Of a DNA stretch of 64,000 bases, positions 1 to 12,376 are shown one piece after another; position 1 is the first letter of the stretch, and each line of letters begins with the position of its first letter. Below the pieces are notes generated by a model. That model saw only the letters and a program-made list of their open reading frames with translations, did not search any database and was not told the DNA's origin. This DNA is from Syngnathus acus (lineage: Eukaryota > Chordata > Actinopteri > Syngnathiformes > Syngnathidae). The stretch spans positions 13,939,976 to 14,003,975 of the forward strand of contig NC_051089.1 in NCBI RefSeq assembly GCF_901709675.1, given 5' to 3'. The position numbers and the translations under genes are program-made.

Positions 1-1076
1 ATGACAACAGCTACACGTGATGCAATAGGGTGACATCGTCCTAGTACAAGACAGTATAATCCGCCTGTGTATAGTATTCAACCAGAGACTGTGACTATTG
101 GTGTGACACTTTGTCTTAGCATTTCCCAGAAACAAGCATCTTACTGTCCTCTCTGTGTCTACTTTTAGACATTTTGTCCCAATGTTGCACAATGACAGCC
201 CTCTATTGACCAATCAATGGACTCCAAGTATGACTCCCCACACGTTGGTACAAAAATGACAAAAGCAGAAGTAAAGTATTGTTCGTTGCATACTGTTCTT
301 CTTAACACCACTGAAGCTGCAATGTTGAAAATGATTCTTAATTAGGATCATTCTAGTTCATTTTCAACTTTTGAAAATTGAATTTAAAATGATAAAAAAA
401 TTGTCCAGAAACAGCTGAAATATTCCGCCTGGGGGGAAAGAAATAATGGCTGCAGGCACAAAAGTGTTTTTTGCCAACTTGAAGTTTTTGGCGGGGAAGT
501 TCAACCTTTCCATTCAAAGGGGACCAGAAGAATTTAGAGGTATTGGCCTCTCTGCTACTTTCACATCCTGGCTCACAAACACAGGATAACCGCCACAGAC
601 TTGTCCTTCATGAACCTTTTCTGAAATCACTGGAATTGGAAGGCAAGGAGGAAAAATACATGCAAAGCTGTCATGATAATTGGAATTGGATGCACACTAT
701 CACTTCCCATTAAATAAGTGGTTTAATGAAGAAGCAATTGGTATTCTGCTCATTTCAGCAACGCTGGGTCAAAACAGGAATAGACTACAATTGGTCAGCG
801 TCATTTTGCTAGGTTGAGCCGATGAAAACTATGCAATACTCTGCATATGCATATATTCTTTTTTTTTTAAACTAAACTGGTTGGCATTTAACATCAGTGA
901 TGGGGCCTGGCTGTAGGAAGAAACTATCACAGTTTATTTATGTTGAGAGCTGCATAATAGTCAGCTGGAAATTCAGAACTGCTGGTTCTTTTCAGATATC
1001 AGCAGCTTAAAGATTTAAACATGGCTGTTTAAATTTATATTTGACTGGTGGGTCGGCCTTTGACAACCATTGGTAT

Positions 1077-1322
1077 TAGGGGTGTAACGGTTTTGAACCG
1101 AACCAGTAAACAGCGGTACAAAGTACTTTGGTTCAACTACTCGTTCTGTCATCCTGAACCGCGGTTTGGCTGCACACATCATAATTCCAAGGAGCACATG
1201 AATGCAGCATAACCTCACAGGCAGTTGATGGCAATGACGGCAATCGAAGTTTGAACCAAAACTGCTACTTAAAAAACAAAACTTGAACCGAACCACAGGT
1301 ATGGTGAACCGTTACACCTCTA
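1077..1322. mobile_element. hAT-type MITE with exact 8-bp target duplication
   Basis: A 246-bp element starts with TAGGGGTGTAACGGTT and ends with the inverted counterpart AACCGTTACACCTCTA. It is flanked on both sides by ATTGGTAT (1069-1076 and 1323-1330). An 8-bp duplication plus short terminal inverted repeats is the signature of hAT superfamily elements. There is no transposase frame, so it is non-autonomous. The exact duplication suggests a fairly young insertion. Confidence 0.85.
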
Positions 1323-2319
1323 ATTGGTATGAAAGCAATTAAAAAAAAAACAAAAAAAACATCCAATTTCCACAGCATGTCTCCTTTAAATCATCTTGTG
1401 TGAACCAGAAAGCACCGTTTCCGACTTTAGGCAGATTCTTGATCAAAAATATGTCGTGCAAGATTTAAAGGTCTGGGAAGCTCAAATTTGTATTTTAAAG
1501 GGAGTTAATCAATTCCCGTGTCAAACATTTAATACCTGGACCTCTGGGCCCTATTTACTTTCGAGTTTCTACTCAAATATATTCAGGTGTATTTAATGCC
1601 ATGGTACAGTTTCAAAGCAACTAACACACAATGTCAAGTGAATTCTTTTGAGTCGATTCATTCAGAAAACACCATGTGCTTATCTATGTGATGGAAAAAT
1701 AAAACACACAAAAATAAAAACCACAAGATGTTTGGTTGGATGTGGCCCATAACTGTAATTATTCACCGATTTGGTTAATGTGTTTGTTACTTTAAAATAG
1801 AAGATCCGACCGTATGAGCTTGTTTCCCTTTCCCTCTGGCAAAGCTGAAACTGTTTATACAGAGATAACTGCACCACTTCATACACTCCAATATTGTAGG
1901 TCAACAAACATTTTCCTAGCTTTAGGGTACCAAGTGAGCCAAAGGCGGACCAATGACAGACTTGAGATGGAGCCAAAGTATTGTGGGTGCAATGTGACTG
2001 CATGTCTGCAAACTCAGAGTCTTTAAGAAGAGCCAACACACATGGACGCTTTGATTTGATGAGCTTTTTCAGCTAGCTTTCACATTGCAAACACTGAAGT
2101 CTTTGTGGTGGGACTTTATCTTAACGTTCGTGGTAATGGCAAATATTTGCTATATTCATATACAGTAGTTATTCTGGCAGGCATCCCATAATCAGGAAAC
2201 AGTTATGGAAATGTAAATAAAAAGACCTCGTGAGCATTCAGTATGTATTTGAATGAACAGGGGATAGATATACGTAAATACAGTAAATATACTGTAAAAA
2301 GTCTACGGTCCTTCCTACC

Positions 2320-2478
2320 ACCATCAAACATTCATACACCAGTGTGAGTGGCGCTGGAGGCAAGGTGGGTGAAGTGTCTGCCCGAAATCAAAACCACACG
2401 CGACTCAAGCAGAGCGGGAATCAAACAGCCGACCCTTCAGTTAGTGGACGAATGCTCTACCACTGATCCACAGCCACC
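2320..2478 (-). mobile_element. tRNA-derived SINE, minus orientation
   Basis: Read on the minus strand, the segment starts with a tRNA-like head: an A-box-like stretch around GTGGATCAGTGGTAGAGC and a B-box-like GGTCGGCTGTTTGATTCCCG. It continues with a body about the CACTCACACTGGTGTATGAATG block seen in many fish repeats. It lacks a full cloverleaf, so it is a SINE rather than a tRNA gene. Confidence 0.7.
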
Positions 2479-2535
2479 CTTATTATAGTACCTCTAATTA
2501 ACCCCAAATAAAGTTCAGAAGTTCTAATGTAGTGG

Positions 2536-3040
2536 TCCCAAACCCCCGGGCCGCGGATCAGTACGGGTCCGTGGATCATTTGGTACCAGGCTGCACAGGA
2601 AAGAATAAATAACTTCAACAATCTTTTTTTTTTTTTTTTTTTTTTTTTTTCTTTTTTTTTTTTAAATCGACACAGTGGATTCACATTTTATTATTATATT
2701 ATATTATATTATATTATATTATATGAAACTGAAGTGTTCACATACAGAATTCCAGCATGGAACTAAGGGTTGAAGTGCGCGTTGCATTCATGTTGTTTAT
2801 CTGGTAACGCACTTCCGTTGTTCTTTTTATTCCTCGTTTTATGCGTATGTCCAATAAAGTCTTTTGCAGCACACCACCTGCTTCTTCTTTCCTTCATCAC
2901 GACAATACCATCTTTTCATGCTGATCGTTTTATTTTGTTGTATTTATCCGCCACACCTTAAAAACCGGTCCGTGAAAATATTGTCTGACAATAATCAGGT
3001 CCTTGGTGCTAAAAAGGTTGGGTGTTCTAATGGATTAAAA
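2536..3040. mobile_element. hAT-like repeat interrupted by A/T tracts
   Basis: The left end resembles the common fish element whose end reads CAGTGGTCCCCAACC, followed by a GC-rich GGGCCGCGGATC block. The right end has ACCGGTCCGTG and a decayed AAAAAGGTTGGG terminus. A poly-T run of about 40 bases and an (ATTAT)n microsatellite (about 2690-2724) sit inside. The ends are degenerate and I found no clean target duplication. A separate TTGGGGACCACTGG end fragment of the same kind is at about 12090-12104. Confidence 0.6.
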
Positions 3041-6000
3041 TGTCTTGCTTCCCAGCATAACCGTGATGATTTTGTGCCAACACTGACTACTCTGTCCAAT
3101 TGTTCATAATCATCTTGACTAGTTCCAGTTGAAGCTTCAAAACATGATTCTGCCCATTCTTCATTTTAGGTAGTATAGTGTGCTTTTTCTTTCCTTGATC
3201 AAAAATTCAGAGTATCCTGCCCCATAAGAGTTAGGAAACGTGAACACAATGTTCATTTTGCAATCCTCGACTACCTAATAAATACTCCAATCTGGGGGTC
3301 CACAAAGTGACTTAATTTGTCTGAATTTGGGTCTTTTGTGTTCCAGCTCGACTGTGCCCCAGTGCACACCGTAAGCTCCATAAAGATGTGCATGGATGGG
3401 TTTTGGTGGGGAGAGAGCTGAATACAAAGAGATGAACTATGGAACTTTTGTTTCTCGTAAAATCCACATATGACATAAGACATTTTGTCATTAATTGTAT
3501 GGGGAAATTTGAGTAAATGTTTTGTCAACTTTGTGTTTTTCAACTGTTGTTTTTTCCAACAATCCCCACTCACACAGAGCTGCAAAGATGCCTTTGCATA
3601 TCCTACCTGCCAGATTATTCCTGGCAGCCATGAGTGTATTAAACGGATGAATGGATCATACTAGAAAGATCATCAGATAGATGGTGGATAAAGTGCCCGA
3701 TTTAACAAACAGAAGGATTATCCATCCTTCCCAGTCATTGATTCCCAGTTGATAAAATCCATTTCAATGCTGTGAATTGTCCAGATGTCATGTGACTGCA
3801 TGGTTCTAAATGGAACAGTGAGACACTTTGTCTACTACATTTAGACCCAAGTCAGATGAGCCACCACAGAAAAATTGCTTTCTTCTGATTGACTCATCCT
3901 CCTTTGCCTGACAGAGGACCTGGTGTGACTTATTGCAAATGTGACCTTAGAGATTCTCCTGTGGACAGTCAGCCCTGACCAAGACCTGGCCCTGGGGGTG
4001 TCAGCATGATGGTCACATGGCTCAAAATGAATCAGGCTTATGTTAGTAAAGTATAAGTGTGCAGATAGCTTTCTCCTATGGGGGTAAAATACATTTCACC
4101 ATCTACTCTATGAAGCAGGAAGGCATGATTAGTTTCAATTATATGGAATCACTGTAATGCAGCAGCATAGTAGTGAGTATAAATAGCTAAATCAAATCAC
4201 ACAATAGTTGAGAATCAAATGTGTCCTGAAAACGCAGTTCAATCAAGAAGTGACAGAAAAGGCCTTCATGTATTTTTTTAAGAAACCAGCGAGAGAGTTG
4301 TTATTGAGATGAAACAATCAGGCTTTTCAGCAATAACACAATACAAAAGCCGCCTTACGTCATTTCTAGGAATCTCATCACCCCTGGGAGCAGATGTGAT
4401 GGTTCAGTGAAATAGGTCATATAGCTGTCCACATCACCAGTTTGTGACACTGTGTGACATGGTCCTGAGACATCACTTCTTTGTTAGACTTATGTGATGT
4501 ATAACAAATAAGATAGAAACAGCTAACTGGTAGATGGACACAAAGTATTTGATTTTAAAGTGAGAAATTAGCTGTGATCTGTAAACGGACTCAACAAAAG
4601 CAGTTTCTGCACTCACAGCTTGTCTCGTAAATGATCACATGAGCGTATCAAAGTATTTTGGACATTAAAATGAAGAAAGAAAAAAAGGCTGACGGTAGTG
4701 TAGTAGAGCATCTTTGTGTTATTCCTACATGAAATCATATTCAGCCACTGTGAAATGAGCTGTGGCAGACTTGGGGGACTCAAGTCATATGACAGGACTC
4801 GAGTCGGACTCGAGTGGCTTGCTAAAAACTAACCCTCAACACCAACAAGAGCAGCAGTTTTGTGTGTTAGCACCAGTCTGATTTAAGCCTGCAGGTATGA
4901 TTGTATCTTAAAATATTGGGCATTTCCAAGAACTCATTTTTTTTTTTTTTAATGGTGTATCACATGACCAGGTAATAAGCCACGTGGCACAAATGACCCA
5001 CAAAACCTTAAGCATTCTAGCGTCCCGCCTACGGACAGCTGGTTTGTATAATTTGCAGGGGGCAGACTCTCTGAGCCGTTCGTTTTGGATGTTGCAGTTT
5101 GTTTTGCATGTAGTTTCGTATAGTCCTGCATGTCGCCACACTCAAACATTATGCTAATGTATTTGCATTGAACCACTGGAGAAGCCAAACAAGACTGTGT
5201 CTAACCTATTTCAAAAATGCGAAGATAGAGGGTTATGACTAAGTTGAGATATTATGTGTGACTTGTGCCTCCAGGCATACACTACATACTAAGTAATACT
5301 ACAGCTTAATTGATTTCACACAATCATTCACAGTGTCACATCACCAAATACTGGCTACATTGTTCTTTATTATTCCTGCCCTCACCCTATCATGTGACAA
5401 GATGGAAGAAAAAAATAGACTCCACTGAACTTTTGACATAGTGTTACATAAAAGTGTTTGGTTCCTGAAGTGTGAGAGCAGGTTAGATGAGAGCAAAGCT
5501 GAAATGGCTAAAGCTAGTTTACCCGAACCTGCAGAAGTTCAAAGCACACTGGAACAAACTGGGGATCAGACGAGATCAAGCAAAGAAGCATCTAGTTTCA
5601 GTATCTACTTTACTGGGATATTCGAGGCAAAACAATGGTGCAGTGTTCTATCGTTGTCATGAGATGAGGTAAACCAGGCGAGACAAGAAAACAAACTTTA
5701 CCCTGAGAGATTTGTTCTGTGATAGTAACTGGTGGTAACTGGCATTGCATGTGGAAATTGTTCAAAATAATCACTTTTCAAAAGACCCCCAAAATGGCTT
5801 TTCAGTATCATATTTAAATAGTAGCACGGTACTTGAGCAGCATTAAGAGGTGATCCATAAGCAGATTGATACTGCAGCTTGCAAGTTGTCTTCTTGTATC
5901 CATTCTCAAGAGTCTGCTATTAGGTGGTTTGGGGTTTGAAGAAACTTGTAGGAGAGTAGTTGTTGTTTGACAGTCAGGAAATGCCGCTATTCGTTCCACT

Positions 6001-7392
6001 CAGCCCACAGGCTTGGCTCAGTTTGGGTCACTCCACCGACAGAGGAACAAAAGCTGATTGTTGACTCAAATATCAAACTGGCCACTGCACCCACTTCAAT
6101 GAAACTCATAACAAATCTCCATGGAATTTGATTTCGACATGATACAAAACTGTATAACCCTTGACTCCATCCTTAATATTCTGCTTCAACACCCAAATTG
6201 TAACCCGACACAATGTTATCATACACTATGCGCATCATTTTCATCTTTGTTAGTCTATGTTGACTTCCAAAGGGTTTGCATGTAGTATATAAAAATAAAT
6301 TTAGGTTGCTGTCATTTACAATTCTGAATGAGCACAATAATAAAGGCTTCGTCACAATAATCGCAATACAAAATTTTCGTATCTGAGACGATCAACAGTT
6401 TTTCCTGTTGCAAAAATGTCTTTGCGACAAGAAAATCTATTTGCAACAGTTTACAAATAGCTTTTGTAAATACCTTTTAGGAACCCGAACTAAATTCCAG
6501 CATTATCTACATGCGTACATGAGGCTCAGCAAGATAAGGCCTGAAGAGGTTTGGCAGATCTCTGATGATGTAATCAATAAGAATAAACTTACCACATCCA
6601 TCCTCTTTGCTAGAAAGTTTGCTGAAAGTAGGAAAAATGTCAACCCAAAGTAAATGGGATGACTGTACTAGCACAGGTGTATAAGAAATACAATAAATGT
6701 TTGAACTGTGAAGCTAGCTTCAAGAAAAAATTATCCCTAAATGTATCCCTCTTGAATGATAAAAGTAGAAGTATTTGACCAGCGCAAAGTAAACATGCTT
6801 AGCCATTAGGAACACAGGCCTATCTTTCAGAGCAAACAAATGGACTGCTGCTGCTTGGAGCTTGTGCCAGTATGTGTTTGTTTTCACTGCCAGCTCGTAC
6901 CCTGCTGCCTCAAATCCTTCTACATTTACAACTTTCTTCAATATTCTTCACTGAGCACATGTAAAGTGAATCCTCCCTTGACAGCTAAACATAAACCAAA
7001 TGACAAGATAAAATCTACCCCTCTTTATTTTTTAATGCGTTTTTCACATGAGAGGTAGCTTGCTGGTGCTGGTTAGAACCCATTCCTGTTTGTTTACATT
7101 GAACATATTTTCACATTAAAGACAGACCGAGTTGGTAAGCACAGTAAAAAGCAAGTTTTCTCTGGTCATAAATGTCATTTGGACAAAATCCACTGATATG
7201 TTCACAAATGTCATTACGTCCCACTATTCTGTAATAAGCATATCACTTGTGGCTCTTCCATCCCGGAATCATACAGCTATAGCGTTTTTCAACATACATG
7301 GTATGGTTAGCGCAGGAGAAAATGGCATAAAATTTGAGTCATTTTTCCTCTGCCAAGGAGGTAATGTTCCTGGTGTCGAGTTTATTTTTGAG

Positions 7393-7759
7393 GGTGTTCA
7401 GGGTGTCTGTGGCTACCAGACTTTTTAATATACCGTATTTTCCGCATTATAAGGCGCACCGGATTATAAAGCACACCTTCAATGAATGGCCCATTTTAAA
7501 ACTTTGTCCATATATAAGGCGCACCAGATTATAAGGCGCACCTTCAATGAATGGCCCATTTTAAAACTTTGTCCATATATAAGTCCATATATTTGGACAC
7601 GCCTGCCGTAATGGCTCAATATTGGTCCATATATAAGGCGCACCGGATTATAAGGCGCACTGTCGGCTTTTGAGAAAATTGGAGGTTTGTAAGTGCGCCT
7701 TATAGTGCGGAAAATACGGTATATTAAAAAGTCTGGTAGCCACAGACACCCTGAACACC
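7393..7759. mobile_element. Long palindromic MITE with nested core
   Basis: The first and last roughly 55 bases are near-perfect inverted repeats, running from GGTGTTCAGGGTGTCTG inward to TACCGTATTTTCCGC, with the mirrored end at 7703-7759. The core carries direct repeats of a TTATAAGGCGCACC unit and of an AATGAATGGCCCATTTTAAA unit. The TACCGTATTTTCCGC core is a widespread fish MITE family, and here it sits inside longer inverted arms. There is no coding capacity. Confidence 0.8.
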
Positions 7760-9647
7760 ACGTCTCAAATCAACAAATGATGAAAAACACTGATATTATA
7801 ATCATTAAAAGTGGTTAAATACTAAGTCTTAAGTGATGCACATAGACTGACCTGTGTGTACAAACAGTGATTGTAATCTCCAAGTTAGCCGGTGCATAAA
7901 ACGAATAAAGTACATTTCATGCACCAGAGACCTTGTTGGAGAATCACAGACGTTGTATACCGATCTCGCTGTCGTCTGATGTTATGAGTCATAAAAGACA
8001 TTTAAAACGGGTATTTGGTGCCAGTCACCAGTCTGGCAGGCGTAGCCAATTTTGTTTGTAGCACCAAAAAGAAAAGCAAGCATGTGCACTGCCATCATAA
8101 TTTTCTCCTGAAGGGTGTGTTTGTAGATGCACTTTGAACACACTCTGCTACACTCTGGACCATTCAGAAGCTCAAAGCATTGTTGGAATGTAATTGAACA
8201 CTCACAGACTCAGATCAGAGTTAGGGCGTCAGATTGCATATCCAAATCCACCCTTTGTGCTCTTGAGTGTACACGGCTTCGCAACATTAGTAAATGAGTG
8301 GGGGGAAAAAATTAAAACGTCAAACCAAACAGTTAGGATGGTTTTCAATAACAGATGCTCCTCCAGTTGTCAAAGACAATAAACAATGACTTGGCTGTCT
8401 TTTTTTTTAAGTAAGAAATGTTTAATCTACTAGAAATCCTTCCAGCTTAAAAAAACAATTTTTTTTTTTGTTCAACAGTGATATTGGATAATTACTCATG
8501 TTAAAAATATTAAGTTGATGCTAACATTATTACCAAAGGTAACAACTGTGAAAAGCCAAATTTGTCATATTTCTTGGCTCTTCACCGTGATGATAAAAGA
8601 GCTGCAGGGCATTTTACCACAGAACCTCTCCAAGTATGTATATATTGGCAGTTCCTTCCGTAACAGTGTTAGAGCGTTGCTAATTATTGATACAGATCAG
8701 TCATTGCCGGGCCAAGCTTTTCCCAGTTTCTCAAATGAACACAAACCAGCCAAGTGCACACAGGATGAGAGCAAATCAACAATGGCAGTGAAGAACAAGA
8801 AAAGTAAGTTATGATTGTGAGTGCAGCATAACCGGTTCGTCTTACGCTTCATCTAGATTTAGAAGCAGATGTGATACTTTAGCAGGCTCGTAACATCTCC
8901 GATGAGTAAACAGTGTGGAAAAATATAAAATAACTTAAAATAACTAATAATACCTGATGACTGGGAGAGCCATGATATCTGATTTGATTTGACTGTATTT
9001 AAGATGTGGAACAACCTAGATAAAATACTTAATTTTCAATATACACTATTAGTCATACATGGAAATGTTACTGCCAGGATTAGCAGACTAGCCACGATTA
9101 CGCCCTATTACGAACTTACTTGGATGAACTCTGATGTGCAGCACCACCTATTTTTGGCATTGGACTGTGTTCTAATTTTGACATCATTTTGAAGGAAATT
9201 TTCTTTCTTTCTTTTTTTATTTAAATACCTTGATACATGAAGACACAGCCTGATAAAAATGTTGTAGAACTTAGCAGCAGCGAAAATATAAGTTGTGTAC
9301 GTCACTGAAGTTGAACTGATATCCTATTCGAACTAGTAGCTCTTGTATATAAATAAACAAAATACCCTGAGGTAGAAGATTTGCTTCATTGATTATTGCC
9401 CTTCTGGTTTATATATGACATAAAAATCAAAATTATTTTGGTTATACATTGGTTCAACTTCAAGAAATGTTTTTAACTCAAAAAGACTAAGAATAAAATT
9501 CCTTAAATTAATGCATGAAGAGCACAAATTCACCTGGCTGATATCAGTTGTCATTTCTTTCTTGCACTCCATAAATATGTATTTCTTGGTATTCCACTTC
9601 AGCACTTTTCTAAAACATTTACGCCCAAAACAAACATAAAACATCTA

Positions 9648-9915
9648 CGGAAGAGGATTAGGGCCAGTGAAGAAAAAAAAACGAGGGGTGACAGGATTCT
9701 GACTTTTTTTCTCAGAATTCTGAGAATAAAGTCAGAATTCTGAGAAAAAAAGTCAGAATCCTGTCACCCCTCATTTTTTTGAGAACAAAGTCAGAATTCC
9801 GACTTTAAAGTCAGAATTCTGAGAATAAAGTCAGAAAGTGGGAATTCTGAGAAAAAAGTCAGAATCCTGTCACCCCTCGTTTTTTTTTTTCTTCACTGGC
9901 CCTAATCCTCTTCCG
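9648..9915. mobile_element. TA-flanked palindromic MITE
   Basis: The element begins CGGAAGAGGATTAGGGCC and ends with its inverted copy GGCCCTAATCCTCTTCCG, with TA on both outer sides (9646-9647 and 9916-9917). Inside are several copies of AAAGTCAGAATTCTGAGAA. A TA target duplication and long terminal inverted repeats fit a Tc1/mariner-mobilised MITE. The spurious minus-strand frame across 9870-10070 overlaps its right arm. Confidence 0.85.
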
Positions 9916-10384
9916 TAAACATCACTTTGCCATAAGAAAAAAAAAAAATCACAAATATATTGGTTTAGACTGAAATCGAGATCCAGGCAACCACTAAGAT
10001 GCAAAGTCGAGCTCGGGGCAGGTGCCAACACGTTCATATATAGACCACATGTCAAGCAGTAGTTCTGCATTTGTGCAAGGGAGAGCTATTCAAGACAGGC
10101 GAGGGTGTGACATTGCGCGTCCACTATGCCAAAGCTAAGCTCTGTGGTCAACGACAGAAAGAAGGTCAATCCAATTACATAGACCTAGAGACACAAATAT
10201 AGGGCTTCTGTTCAATCTTGAGCCAATTCAAGAATACCCAAGCCATCGCTCAAGCAACAATACACTAATGTGTTTGCTTGTACTGGAAGACAAACTCTAT
10301 AACTTTAAATTTTACTATTATATATTTACACCATAAATGAAACACTACTATGTGCAGCGATAGAAATGAAATAATTAGTAATGT

Positions 10385-10700
10385 AATCTAAAGAGGTGGC
10401 ACGGTTAGCACATCACGTCACACTTCAGAGGTGCAGGGTTCGATTCAATGTGTTAGATTTCTGTGTGGAGTTTGCCTGTTCTCCCTGTACTCTGGTTTCC
10501 TCCCATGTTCCTCCCATGTTCCATGGTAGGTTAATTGGCCACTCTAAATTGTCCTTAGGTGTGGTTGATGGTGAGTGTTAGTGGTTGGTTATCTATATGT
10601 GCCCTGCAATTGGCCGACAACCAGCTCTGAGTGGACCCCGCCTCCTGCCTGAAGTCAGCTGGGATAGGCTAGCACGACCGTGACCCTCGTGAGGATAATC
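10385..10700 (+). mobile_element. SINE with tRNA-like head and LINE-like tail
   Basis: The head has GTGGCACGGTTAGCAC (A-box-like) and GCAGGGTTCGATTC (B-box). It is followed by the standard fish body: TGTGGAGTTTGCCTGTTCTCC, TTAATTGGCCACTCTAAATTG, and the tail ending AGTCAGCTGGGATAGGCTAGC. The element runs into a (TGGA)n microsatellite, as copies of this family usually do. Confidence 0.85.
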
Positions 10701-10816
10701 AGTGGATGGATGGATGGATGGATGGATGGATGGATGGATGGATGGATGGATGGATGGATGGATGGATGGAGGGATGGAGGGATGGAGGGATGGAGGGATG
10801 GAGGGATGGAGGGACG
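10701..10816. repeat. (TGGA)n then (GGAGGGAT)n microsatellite
   Basis: About 68 bp of near-perfect TGGA units are followed by about 45 bp of an eight-base GGAGGGAT derivative. It directly follows the SINE tail and probably grew from that tail. The proline/serine/histidine-rich minus-strand frame across it is an artefact. Confidence 0.95.
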
Positions 10817-11254
10817 GAATCTAAAAGCTGTGTGTAAGTGTAGGTATAGTTTCATGTGAATCTAGCATTTGTTCAGGAGGAAGGCAACTTCATCAGGGGC
10901 ATCCTGCAGGATCTCATGAAATGGAAGACCGCCTACAGTTGTGTGTTCTATGCTCACAATGTGTCTCGCCAACTAGCTAAGAACAAGTGGACCGCATTAC
11001 AAAGCAGAGTTTTTTTCTGAACGTTGACTTCACTGTGCACGAGTCGTCCAACTTGACAGGGCACACAAGTCGTGACCCTGTCATTGTGTGGTTAAGGCTT
11101 TTAAGTTCCTTAGTGATTAAAGTATGAGGTCAATGTTTACTAAGTAGATGCAGTAACGTCTAAAAGCTAGTGGTTGTAAAATTGTCAATAGAAACCAAAT
11201 CACCACACCTATAAAATGCACGGAAGTTGGCGTAAACATTCTCACATGAAGTAA

Positions 11255-11860
11255 ACCGCTTACCAGCAAAAAGAATCGGAAGGCCAGATTGGACTTTGCA
11301 AAGACGTTCAAAGATGAGGCACAAGTTTTGGAACAAAGTTTTATAGAGTGGCAGGATCAAGTTTAATTACCTTCCACTAAAGTGATGGAAAGACCAAAGT
11401 ATGGAGAAAGAAAGAATCTGCTTGTGATCCAAAACACACAAGCTGCTCAATCAGCAGACCTTCACCAAATAGAGCATGCATTTCACCTCCTGAAGAGGAA
11501 ACAGAAGGGAGAAAGCCCAAGAAATAAAAAGCAAGTGAAAGGCTGCAGAAAAGGCCTGCAAAAGCATTTCAAACCGAGAAAGCAACAGTTTGGTAGAGTC
11601 AATGGGTCGAAGGCTTAATGCAGTAAGTGCAAGACTGGTTTTGCCACCAAATATAAAATCTTTTTCACTTCAAGTTAATTTAATGTCCGTTCCAATATTT
11701 TGCTCACTTCCAACAAAGGTTGTTCTGTCCAGAGTTATTTAACACATCTAAATGTAATTAACACAAAGTTGGTCTCATTTTCATCTTTTGATCTGAAACC
11801 CAAACATTTTCAATATACAACAAAACAACAAAACCTTGCCGTTGCAATACTTTTGGAAGG
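11255..11860 (+). pseudogene. Degenerate Tc1/mariner transposase relic, internally deleted
   Basis: The plus strand matches a common fish Tc1-like element. It starts around AAGGCCAGATTGGACTTTGC and includes GGAACAAAGTTTTATAGAGTGG and AAAGTATGGAGAAAGAAAG. It then jumps at about 11440-11475 to the C-terminal part: IEHAFHLLKRKQKGE, followed by degraded remains of the Tc1 C-terminus and a TTAATTTAATG 3' end. The middle, which carries the D-D-E catalytic core, is missing. An open frame of 78 codons survives at 11382-11618 by chance. It is a non-functional fossil. Confidence 0.8.
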
Positions 11861-12339
11861 GGTTCCTAATGGGGGAAATTTTTGATAATTTTCTTTGCAG
11901 TACCTCTTTTTTCAAAGATTTACAACCTATTTTAAAAAATGTTGTAGTAAGTAGGTTGTCGGAAGTACTCTGTAGTTAACCTAAGTAATGATAATGACCC
12001 CCCCACCACCATCACCACCACCACCCATTGACAAATGGTTGCTGCCAGTCTTCAAAAAGCATATACTTGTTTAAACCGGTTTGAAATGGTTGGGGACCAC
12101 TGGTGTAAGGAATATCCTGGAAAAGAATTTAAGAAGTGTCATTTGTTCTTTTCAGTCAATCTGAAAGCAACCTAACTGACGTCACAAAATCACAGCATAG
12201 AAGAACCAAGCCGTCATTGTCCATCCTGTTTCTGTTTGACGTACTGCTACAGGTGTAGTCCGGCAGATGGTCAAGTTTGAGATTCAGTTCAGATTGCAGT
12301 ATGTGTGTGAATACATGTGAGGGCGATTGCCGCGCATGT

Positions 12340-12376
12340 GTGTGCACGTGTGCGTGCGTGTGTGTGTGTGTGTGTG
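12340..12376. repeat. (TG)n dinucleotide repeat
   Basis: A short imperfect TG/GC-rich tract (TGTGCGTGCG followed by pure TG). It gives false histidine/threonine-rich frames on the minus strand. Confidence 0.9.

Noticed and set aside
10385-10450. tRNA-like promoter boxes
   Set aside because: The A- and B-box-like motifs belong to a SINE head; no cloverleaf can be drawn, so no tRNA gene is called.
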